Shown in pieces: positions 53,580-61,708 of a stretch of DNA of 64,000 bases; position 1 is the first letter of the stretch, and the number at the start of each line of letters is the position of its first letter. Made by a program: the position numbers and the translations under genes. Below the pieces are notes generated by a model. The model was not told the DNA's origin and ran no database searches. It saw only the letters and a list, made by a program, of their open reading frames with translations. Source of the stretch: Fabrea salina (lineage: Eukaryota > Ciliophora > Heterotrichea > Heterotrichida > Fabreidae). The DNA lies in contig JALIHJ010000064.1 of NCBI GenBank assembly GCA_022984795.1, positions 1 through 64,000 of the forward strand, given 5' to 3'.

Positions 53580-56141
53580 ATGTACAACTACCAACTAACA
53601 ATGTGCTTTGTATGTCAAACGAACTATACCAATAATTTATGCAATACATGCTCAAAGGGTGTGTGTCTAAATTGCTCAATAACTTTAGCATGCAATCACA
53701 TATACTGCAAGAATGACAAACCACCAATTAGGAAAATAGGCTGTGGACACGAGATTTGCAACAATTGCCAAGCGCAAAAACAAGCATGCGGCCATGAAGT
53801 ATGTATAAATTGTTGCAATAGGGCACCAAATAGCCAATGCGGCCATAGAGTTTGCGAAGCTTGCGAGTCAAAATTCACTCTGCAATGTGGTCATATTGTT
53901 TGTCCCCAATGTCCAAAAACAATAAGATCAATACAATGCGGCCATAAAGTTTGCCAACAATGTGAGCCTCAAGCTAAAATAATTCAGTGTGGACACAAAG
54001 TTTGTAAGGAATGCGAGACCAAGTCCATGGATTGTGGCCATGAAGCTTGTATGCAATGCTCTAAAAGTTTAGGTTGTGGGCATATAGTTTGCACTCAATG
54101 CTCAGGGACCTCTAAAGCTTTGAAATGTGGGCATACAATTTGCTCTCAATGTGAATCCGGAAGTTTAAAAACTCAATGTGGGCATACAGTGTGCAAAAAG
54201 TGCTCTAAAGCCTATAGAATGGACTGTGGACATGTAGTTTGTGCTCATTGTGCACTAAGTCCTAGCAAGATGCAATGTGTGCATCAAATATGCCAACATT
54301 GTGAAGCAAAGGCTAAGAGAGAATGTGGCCATAAGGTTTGTAATGCATGTTTGTTCATTCTAGATTGTAGCCACAAAGCATGTTCTAACTGCTACTTGCT
54401 CTTAAATTGCGGTCACAAAGTATGCAAAGAATGCATGGTATACTTAAAATGCGGTCATAAGTCATGTCCAAGCTGCAGAGTTATTCTCAGTTGTAGTCAT
54501 GAGGTATGCAAACAATGCTGTGAAAACTACCAAAAGAAAAGCTCATGCAAGCACATACTCTGCAGTGACTGCACAGAGAACTTTCCATGCGGACATCAAG
54601 GTTGTAGTTCTTGCGCCTTCAAACACCCTTGCGGTCACATTTCCTGTATAAAGTGTTATAAACCAAGTAGTGTTTTCATTTCTAAACCACAGTGCAGTTT
54701 CTGTGAAAGCAGAGCTGCAACTACTCTGAACCTTAGAAACGAAATCACCAAACTCTTCGATGACCACTTGCAAACCAAAGACGTGTTCCAAAGCTTCTGG
54801 GAGAATGATTCAAAACTCAAAAACCTTTCAAACAAGCTCAACCAACTCCACCAAAAGAAACAACAGCAAGAAAAGTTCATGGAAGAGCACACTCAAGCAT
54901 TTTCAATTCCTTTGCCAGAGTTTTCGAAGGCACTGACTCCCAACTCAGCTACTAAAAAATGCGAGTACTGTAATACTGATGCTAACTTCTTCTGCAGGTG
55001 CAATTCTTCTTACTTGTGCACTAAGCACATAGGGTCCCACTACGAGGACTACGGGTTTGAATACCACATGATAGAGTCAATCATTCCTGACAAGTCCAGA
55101 AAAGAGTCCAAGATGCACGACTCCTTGACTGCAGTCAAAGGCTCCATAAACTTACTCAAGCAAAGAGCTTACGACTTCACGAACCAAATGAAACTTGTGC
55201 TTGACCAAATATGCAGTGAAGAAGTAGCTAAGCTGAACTCATTTGAAACTCAAATTTACGAAATAGAAAAGAACCTGGAAGAATCAACTTCTCTAGCAGA
55301 GTGTTTGCTCCACTGGAACCAGAAAGACTTAGCAAATTCAATCAGAAGGTACGAAAGCGACGGAATGGTGATTCTGGGCAAACTGTTTCATACTAACGAA
55401 AGCAGTAAGTTCATTCTGGAGAAAGAAGAGTTCCAGCTGCCTACTTACAGCTCTAGGTACCACTTTAAGCTTTACGGAAACAGACTCAAAACCCTTGACC
55501 TGGAAACTAAAACCGATTCAGTAAGAATTGTTCCTGAGCTCATCCAGTCCAGAATGGGTAACTATCTGCACCACTGCACTCTTCCGAACAGGAACTTGTT
55601 TGTCTTAGGTTCAGACCAGGCAGTTCTACTTGACCCTCACACTCTGTACCTAGAAGAATCAGTAACCCTTCCTGCTAAGCTTACTAAAGCCTTTTATAAC
55701 CAAGGAGTGGTTTACTGCTTAGCCAGTGACTCACTGTCGCTTTACGGCTACGAGTTAAAAACCAAGCAGTGGAAGACCCTTTGCAAACTCCCAGAAGAAC
55801 TCCCAGACCCCAAGTGGGTTTCTTTCAAAGGCAACTTACTACTCACTAGTAGCTCAGCCAACAATCTGTACCAGTACAACACTAAGCACAACAGCTTTGA
55901 ACAAGAATTAGTGCTCCCTGGAAAGAAGCTTCTGTGCAGAGACACTGAGTACATCTACGTTTTGGGAGAAAGCAAGTCTTACAGAGTCAAGGAGCAAAGA
56001 GGTAACTGGGAAGAAGTTTACACCAACTTGACTGCAGAACCCTCGGACCCTTTGCTTTACTCTGGGAAGATCTACTTCCAAGACCAACAAGGAACTACTA
56101 GTTTCGACCCGGTCACCCACTCAATAATTAGTATTTTCTAA
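53580..56141 (+). CDS. TRIM-like protein with ~21 tandem CGHxxCxxC zinc repeats, B-box, coiled coil and propeller
   Basis: 853 residues, ATG at 53580. Residues 38-365 are about 21 tandem units of 13-18 residues with the core C-G-H-x-x-C-x-x-C (for example QCGHKVCQQCEPQ and NCGHKVCKECMVY). In four units Gly is replaced (CVH, CSH twice, CKH). The core is the central C-H-C-C part of a RING finger, repeated without full RINGs. A B-box-like finger follows at about 461-500 (CEYCNTDANFFCRC, LCTKHIGSH), then a coiled coil (about 510-600). Kelch/propeller-like strands fill 630-853 (RNLFVLGSDQAVLLDP, KQWKTLCKL, TTSFDPVTHSII). The plan recalls TRIM proteins. Ligase activity is not assured because no complete RING is seen. 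His is mostly CAT in the array but CAC afterwards. Confidence 0.9.
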   Translation: MYNYQLTMCFVCQTNYTNNLCNTCSKGVCLNCSITLACNHIYCKNDKPPIRKIGCGHEICNNCQAQKQACGHEVCINCCNRAPNSQCGHRVCEACESKFTLQCGHIVCPQCPKTIRSIQCGHKVCQQCEPQAKIIQCGHKVCKECETKSMDCGHEACMQCSKSLGCGHIVCTQCSGTSKALKCGHTICSQCESGSLKTQCGHTVCKKCSKAYRMDCGHVVCAHCALSPSKMQCVHQICQHCEAKAKRECGHKVCNACLFILDCSHKACSNCYLLLNCGHKVCKECMVYLKCGHKSCPSCRVILSCSHEVCKQCCENYQKKSSCKHILCSDCTENFPCGHQGCSSCAFKHPCGHISCIKCYKPSSVFISKPQCSFCESRAATTLNLRNEITKLFDDHLQTKDVFQSFWENDSKLKNLSNKLNQLHQKKQQQEKFMEEHTQAFSIPLPEFSKALTPNSATKKCEYCNTDANFFCRCNSSYLCTKHIGSHYEDYGFEYHMIESIIPDKSRKESKMHDSLTAVKGSINLLKQRAYDFTNQMKLVLDQICSEEVAKLNSFETQIYEIEKNLEESTSLAECLLHWNQKDLANSIRRYESDGMVILGKLFHTNESSKFILEKEEFQLPTYSSRYHFKLYGNRLKTLDLETKTDSVRIVPELIQSRMGNYLHHCTLPNRNLFVLGSDQAVLLDPHTLYLEESVTLPAKLTKAFYNQGVVYCLASDSLSLYGYELKTKQWKTLCKLPEELPDPKWVSFKGNLLLTSSSANNLYQYNTKHNSFEQELVLPGKKLLCRDTEYIYVLGESKSYRVKEQRGNWEEVYTNLTAEPSDPLLYSGKIYFQDQQGTTSFDPVTHSIISIF

Positions 56142-56418
56142 GACTCACAGTTACCTCTAAATTCTTAAGTGTAAACTCAACTATAGGGAAGGCTATGCAC
56201 TTTTTATGCTCAAAGTCGCCAAATTCTTAAGCAGTTCAAGTAAACATTTATTTATTTATGGGAATTAGTGTGAGCCGTCTAGGCCTCTGTTTAGGTTTTT
56301 GAGAGTTTCTTGCTTATTTTCGTCTTCTTAGGTTGTTTTTCCTCTTGAATATGGTCGTTTTTCTTTGCTTTTTAGAAGTAAGCAATTAACTAAATTTAAG
56401 GTGCAAAGGTTAATAAAT
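56142..56418. other. Intergenic region with a duplicated 11-mer
   Basis: The word AAATTCTTAAG occurs twice (about 56159 and 56220) in AT-rich DNA. A T-rich, CTT-rich tract follows before the ATG at 56419. It is probably the 3' flank of the zinc-array gene plus the promoter of the surface-protein gene. No RNA gene seen. Confidence 0.45.
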
Positions 56419-59400
56419 ATGATCGTGTTGCTGATAAGATTGTGCCAAGCTGTAAGTGTAAGTCAAATAGCCACCCCAAACAAGGGAACTACTGATCCTC
56501 AGTACTTTTATGGGCTGAGTAGCTTGTACTTGTTTGGGGACTTCACAAGTGACTTGGATAAAAGTAACTACCAAGTGACTTTAGATGGAAGGGACTGCGA
56601 AATGCTCTCTGTGAAAGCAGATGAGATTGAGTGCCTTATTCCTCCTTGGGGTTCAAGTGATGCAAGTAACCCTGACTTACAAGTACTGCACAACTCTGTG
56701 CAAATATACTTAGAGAGCAGTGCGTTTAATTGGGGTTGGCCTGATCCTATAATGAGCTTAGTCCCAAGCGAAGGGGCTGCTGGAGACACTATTGGCCTGA
56801 ATTTTCTTCCTGAGGCAGGCCATAAAGACAACATCAACTACTTGAAGATAGGAGGACTAGGAGTAGCATTTGAGAGTGAGTATGTCGAAAACTCTGATCC
56901 TTACATTCTTAATGGAGTAGTAGGCAACAATGTGCACGGGGACCAGAATATGGAGTACAAGCTATTTGACGAAACAAAAGGATTCCACTGGACAGGAGGC
57001 TACACACCAGAGGGAGATCAATACTGGTTCAGAACTCTGGCTGCTGTAGAAGTTGTCTCCTTCGACTCAAGCAACGGGATGCAAGCTACAATCACTGGAA
57101 AGTCCTTCCCCAATGAGATTTCTAGAGTTCAGGTAGAAGTGAATGGGTCCCAATACCAAGTCACTGAAGCAAGCTCCGACACTATCAAATGTAGCAGTGA
57201 AAACTACTTCGACTTGGAGGACAGAAACTACTACAAAGGGGGTGCAGGATTGACCAGAGAGACTTATACTCCAGGTAACATTAGAGTCGAGAGTGAACTA
57301 GTTCAGAAAACAGTCATCCCTTCAGCATCTATTCTCACAAACACAGATAACTATGACTCTCTGATCTACGGACTCTTCAAGCCACCAAGGACAGGAAACT
57401 ATGTATTCTACACTTCTTTCAGGGGAAGCGTTATAGTATACTTAAGCACTGGCTCCAACCCTCTCAACAAGCAAGAGATAATCAACTCAAGTGAGGAGTC
57501 AGACGAGCATACCTATTTCATATGGGGAGAGAATCAGTCGAACTCTATAGCATTTACAGCAGGAGAATCCTACTACTTAGAAGTAGAGCACTGTAGTTCA
57601 GGAGGAAGGAACTCCTTTTCCCTGGGAGTGGAAATGCCTGGAAATGGGCAAAGGAATGGATTCCCTATGATCAAGAGGTTGGATCTTAGTTCCAATGCTC
57701 TTGACACTAACAGACGTCCCTTTATTTACAGAGAAGAAAATGAAGCAGTACACTCATTCAATCCTGCAGATTGCACTTCAAAGAACTACTTTTATAAAGT
57801 TCGCATAAGCAGAAATTACTTCAACTTGTTTATCTACTGCCACAATAACTACATTTACGCTCTTCTTCCTAGCTACATGAATCCCAGCTCCTCTGAACTC
57901 AAGTTCAAACTCAACGACGGCAGTGAAGTAGATGGAGAAACTTTACGAGAAGCCTCAACAGACTCCCAGTTCTGGTTTGTGATCCCTTCTGACTTTTTAA
58001 GAACTTATGAAACTAAGCCTCAACTCAGAGTTTGGATTGACAACAGACTAACCATGTGTAGAGGGGATTGCTCTTTCCAGCCAGTCATTAAAAGCTTCTC
58101 TGAAAGTTCAGGTGTAGTAACCATTAACGGAGAGAAGTTTCCTGGAGACCCATCTGAGTTCGAGATTAAAGTAGGGACTTCAAAGTGCACAGTTCAGACA
58201 AACTCAGACACTTTGATAACTTGCCAGTTAGAGTCCTACATCCAAGGAAACTACCAACCCCAAATGACTTGCAGAGACTATGCTGTTCCACTGGACCCTG
58301 GCATTAACTACTATATTTCTTTGGTGTGCACTGAAAGCTGCATAGAGTGTTACTCTCCTTCGGCTTTTGAGTGCATAAAGTGCCAAGGCAAGTACTTAGT
58401 TCAAGGAGTGTGCAGTTCTGTGTGTCCTACAAGTTACACTTGTTCTTCTACTGGGTCCTTTATAGAGACCTCTGACTTTCTGTTCCAGTTGACACTTAAA
58501 ACAATGCAGAACTCACTGAAAGACTCCAGAAACTCAATTCCAGTGCTCACAGGAATCAACGATCAGTTTTACCCTTTCTTCCATGAAACTGATCCTTACC
58601 CTACTAAAGACAGGGGTTACTACTTCAGAGGAACTTCAGTGATGCAACTGCCTCCTTACAAAGGTGTTTCAGAACCTTTGCTAGTACTAGCTCCTGAGTT
58701 TACAGTGAGTATGTGGGTGAAGCCTAACTCTGGATCGGGAGTTTTGCTTTCAAAGCAACATGACCTCACAAACATCCTAGAGATCGGACTTTTAGACTTC
58801 CAGGTTTACTTAAAACTTAATGAGTCCTTTCAATCCCAAACTAGAGTAAGTAGTTACTGGAACTTGCTGACTGTAAAAACTTTCTTTGACCAGTTTGAGT
58901 TTAAACTAGAAACCTACTACAACAACACTAGGGTGCTGTCAAAGGGCATGGGAGATTACTGTTTGGTGGACGCAGAAACTAACTTTTTATTCACTATTGG
59001 AGCTAAACACTCAGAAACCTTTGGCAACTTTTTTGAGGGGTTCATTTGGGAGATCAGGGTTTACAACTCAGCAGTGGACTTAAAAGACTTACTAGAAAGT
59101 TGTAACGAGTGTGAGTTTTGTCCAGTTAACAACTCAAACAAGTGCTTACCTTTGTGTAGCATAGATGAGTTTTGGAATGGAAATCAGTGTGAGCAATGCA
59201 GGTCTAACTGTTACTTTGGGTGTATGAACAACTCTACCTGCAGTTTGTGTGGCAATGACTTGTGTGTGGACTGTGAGTATGAAAGGTGCAGTAGTTGTGT
59301 GGGAAATGCTTTGGTGACTGAAAGTACCTGTGAGTGCAACCAAGGCTATGTTCAAGAGTACGGGTTCTGCAACAGAGGCACATTCTCTGCCAACCTCACA

Positions 59401-60864
59401 AACGAAAACAACACCCTTACTCTTAGCTTCACAGAGACTCTTAACTCTTCCTTAGAAGCATCTAGTTTTGAGTTCTCTGTTCAAAATAAAACCATTAGGT
59501 ACACTTATGAACTTCAGGAGGTTGACCTTAGAACTTACGACTTCACTACGGAGTTTGACTCATACGTTGCAGAAGGCGAAGCAGTTTCCCTGACTCTGAT
59601 TCCCAACATCACAAGTGAGTCCAACTACCTCTTAGTGACCCAAGAACTCCAAACAGCACTTAAAGAACACGACCCAGCTGGAATATTGACTCAGCAAGCC
59701 AAAGAACAAGCACAAGCAGTAGTTGCAGGGGCAGGAGCTACTACAGCTCTTTTCAGTTTATTTAACCCCAACCCTTCAGCCTTATGGAGACTCATGAACA
59801 CCCTAGAGATTCTTTCATACATAACTCTGAGCACCAATCCCCTTACTCCTGGTCTCAGAGGCTTGTTTGAAGGAATGAACTTGTTGGAGTCATTTAGAGT
59901 GTACTTAGACTACGCTCTAAAAGCAGTTACTGGAAATGACTCCCAAACCTACCTTTCAAAGTTCCCGTCTAGTTTGTTTATGGTGACTGCTGCTGCCAAC
60001 TTGTTCATTCTAGTAGTGTTGTTAGTATTATGGCCCTTTATCTGGGGTTTGTCCAAGCTTCCAGCACAGTGGCTTCAGCAACAACTCAAAGGACTTCTAA
60101 AGGAGTACAAATACAACTTGTTTCTACGCTACTGGATTCAGTGTTATTTGGACTTAACGATGGCCTGTTTCATCCAGTTACTAGCACTTCCAGAAGCTAG
60201 TACTCTAGAAATAATCAACTATTTTTCAGGGTGCTTGGTGGCTTGCTTGGTGCTACTCACTCCTGTAGCTCTATACTACTTCAACAGAAAGCACAGGTCT
60301 AGAATAACTAATTTGGGTGAAGAGTCAGTATTCCACCTAACTTGGGGCACTCTTTTCTACGAGTTCGACCGTGAGCACAACTTTCCAGGTTGCTATACTT
60401 ACTTTGCATTTCTCTGTATGAGACTAGTGCTTTCGGTAAGTTTGGTTGTTCTAGGAAACTACCCCTACTTCCAAGCTGGGTTGAATGCTGCAGCAGTACT
60501 AGCCCACACTCTCTTCATCATGATAGTTAACCCTTACTTAGAGAAGAGCCAGAAAGTCATATCCATCTTCAGCGAAGGAGCAGTGTGCTTGATCTTCTTA
60601 GTAGTGATCTGCTTCTTAAACAGTGACTGGGAAGATGCATTTGGGATTCAAGAACAACTAATCACTTGGATAGTTGCATTAGTGATTCTAGTCCAAACCT
60701 GCATGGCTATTTTTGTTTTGATCCAGAGAATTCGTTCTTGGGCTAGGAATAAAGCAACTGTTCAAAGGATTCAACCTAGGCAAATAAATATCACCAACGA
60801 AACACAAAGCCCTGAAGTGCTTCAAAGAGACCCAATGGACTTCTTCAGAAGAAAGTATAACTAA
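56419..60864 (+). CDS. Large surface protein: IPT/TIG, PA14-like, LamG-type lectin, Cys-rich neck, multi-pass membrane domain
   Basis: 1482 residues from ATG at 56419, which begins a signal peptide (MIVLLIRLCQAVS); the in-frame TTG further up is not credible. IPT/TIG-like folds sit at about 210-260 (ATITGKSFPNEISRVQVEV) and 555-605 (GVVTINGEKFPGDPSEFEI). A PA14-like domain lies at about 305-400 (RTGNYVFYTSFRGSVIVYLS). A furin-like Cys stretch (638-678) leads into a concanavalin/LamG-like domain (688-891; FTVSMWVKPNSGSGVLLSKQ and FFEGFIWEIRVYN). A second Cys-rich neck (895-985), a beta region, then about seven membrane helices (1188-1448) follow. It is likely a surface adhesin or receptor. A close paralogue begins at 61709. 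Confidence 0.9.
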   Translation: MIVLLIRLCQAVSVSQIATPNKGTTDPQYFYGLSSLYLFGDFTSDLDKSNYQVTLDGRDCEMLSVKADEIECLIPPWGSSDASNPDLQVLHNSVQIYLESSAFNWGWPDPIMSLVPSEGAAGDTIGLNFLPEAGHKDNINYLKIGGLGVAFESEYVENSDPYILNGVVGNNVHGDQNMEYKLFDETKGFHWTGGYTPEGDQYWFRTLAAVEVVSFDSSNGMQATITGKSFPNEISRVQVEVNGSQYQVTEASSDTIKCSSENYFDLEDRNYYKGGAGLTRETYTPGNIRVESELVQKTVIPSASILTNTDNYDSLIYGLFKPPRTGNYVFYTSFRGSVIVYLSTGSNPLNKQEIINSSEESDEHTYFIWGENQSNSIAFTAGESYYLEVEHCSSGGRNSFSLGVEMPGNGQRNGFPMIKRLDLSSNALDTNRRPFIYREENEAVHSFNPADCTSKNYFYKVRISRNYFNLFIYCHNNYIYALLPSYMNPSSSELKFKLNDGSEVDGETLREASTDSQFWFVIPSDFLRTYETKPQLRVWIDNRLTMCRGDCSFQPVIKSFSESSGVVTINGEKFPGDPSEFEIKVGTSKCTVQTNSDTLITCQLESYIQGNYQPQMTCRDYAVPLDPGINYYISLVCTESCIECYSPSAFECIKCQGKYLVQGVCSSVCPTSYTCSSTGSFIETSDFLFQLTLKTMQNSLKDSRNSIPVLTGINDQFYPFFHETDPYPTKDRGYYFRGTSVMQLPPYKGVSEPLLVLAPEFTVSMWVKPNSGSGVLLSKQHDLTNILEIGLLDFQVYLKLNESFQSQTRVSSYWNLLTVKTFFDQFEFKLETYYNNTRVLSKGMGDYCLVDAETNFLFTIGAKHSETFGNFFEGFIWEIRVYNSAVDLKDLLESCNECEFCPVNNSNKCLPLCSIDEFWNGNQCEQCRSNCYFGCMNNSTCSLCGNDLCVDCEYERCSSCVGNALVTESTCECNQGYVQEYGFCNRGTFSANLTNENNTLTLSFTETLNSSLEASSFEFSVQNKTIRYTYELQEVDLRTYDFTTEFDSYVAEGEAVSLTLIPNITSESNYLLVTQELQTALKEHDPAGILTQQAKEQAQAVVAGAGATTALFSLFNPNPSALWRLMNTLEILSYITLSTNPLTPGLRGLFEGMNLLESFRVYLDYALKAVTGNDSQTYLSKFPSSLFMVTAAANLFILVVLLVLWPFIWGLSKLPAQWLQQQLKGLLKEYKYNLFLRYWIQCYLDLTMACFIQLLALPEASTLEIINYFSGCLVACLVLLTPVALYYFNRKHRSRITNLGEESVFHLTWGTLFYEFDREHNFPGCYTYFAFLCMRLVLSVSLVVLGNYPYFQAGLNAAAVLAHTLFIMIVNPYLEKSQKVISIFSEGAVCLIFLVVICFLNSDWEDAFGIQEQLITWIVALVILVQTCMAIFVLIQRIRSWARNKATVQRIQPRQINITNETQSPEVLQRDPMDFFRRKYN
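58480..58800 (+). repeat. Duplicated LamG-start segment, copy 1
   Basis: DNA encoding SRNSIPVLTGIN, TKDRGYYFRGTSVMQLPPY and LLVLAP is very close in sequence to 63690-64000 (copy 2, about 5.2 kb downstream), including long runs of identical bases such as TACTTCAGAGGAACTTCAGT. Surrounding parts of the genes differ much more. Confidence 0.85.
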
Positions 60865-60960
60865 TAACGAAAGTTAACTTAAACTAGTGACTTGAAAAGC
60901 AAAGCAATGTGCTTTTGTTTAGAGTCAAAGTAGGCTCCCAGCTCAAGCAGATGTTCAAGG

Positions 60961-61191
60961 ATGAGTTATATTCTTTCTGCATACTACTGGTACTTGATAT
61001 TTCCCTTGAGAATAATGACTACAATCTTGCTTGAAGGAAGTTACTTGCTCTTAAAGACTTTTCACTTAAATACTCAAAAGAAAGGCTATATTCCAGAGTT
61101 ATTAGAAATGCATCCTAGTTTAGTGGCCAGAGTGATGGTAGTAGATGAAACACCCAGGAGAAATTGGCCAGACAGGAGGGAACATTACTAA
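60961..61191 (+). CDS. Possible small membrane protein
   Basis: A 76-codon frame with ATG at 60961. The first 36 residues are hydrophobic (SYILSAYYWYLIFPLRIMTT, then ILLEGSYLLL), followed by a polar tail with HPSLVARVMVVDETPRRNW. It lies between two surface-protein genes on the same strand. It may be a real short gene or the relic of a third membrane-domain copy. There is no family match I can name. Confidence 0.35.
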   Translation: MSYILSAYYWYLIFPLRIMTTILLEGSYLLLKTFHLNTQKKGYIPELLEMHPSLVARVMVVDETPRRNWPDRREHY

Positions 61192-61708
61192 CAAGGAAAG
61201 AATAATTTAAACTTAACTTTAAAACTTAGTTAAATTGTCTTGGGTAGATTTCTGGTCTCCTTATATCGTCTTTTAGGTAAACCCTAAGTGTTCCCTGGAA
61301 ACACCGAAGACCAGAGCTTAGGATCTGCAACTTGATTCATTGAGAATATAAGTTTGCAGATCAGGTCTGGTACTTTCCTTCGAAAAGCAAAGTTGGAAAA
61401 GGTCTTTACTGGTTGGTGATTTCCAAACCTTAAGCCAACTTCCCTTGGATTCAGGAACATGGCCTCCTAGTAGAACAATTCTTGGACTCTGGACTCCAAT
61501 AGTGATTTGCGTATCACTATCCAAGGCCATTGCTTCAGTATTGACTCAGAGGATCGACTGGGGATCCTCTTGTCTAGGTGTTCTAATAGCATTCCTAACA
61601 GCTATTGAACATTTTCAAAAAGATTATGGAGTCACCACACAAATAACACTAATGTTACGAAACTAAGTTAACTAAGATCTGTGGAATGTGCATTTAAATC
61701 ATAAAATA
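61192..61708. other. Intergenic region with fold-back sequences and an orphan frame
   Basis: Several short inverted repeats cluster here: CTGGTCT/AGACCAG (about 61252 and 61308), GTGTT/AACAC (about 61289), ATCTGCAA/TTGCAGAT (about 61323 and 61354) and AGGATC/GATCCT (about 61551). A frame open from 61352 to 61666 has no start codon and encodes a hydrophobic stretch (SSCLGVLIAFLTAIEHF). It may be a decayed gene piece, an exon of an unrecognised gene, or a structured RNA. None of these is certain. Confidence 0.4.
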
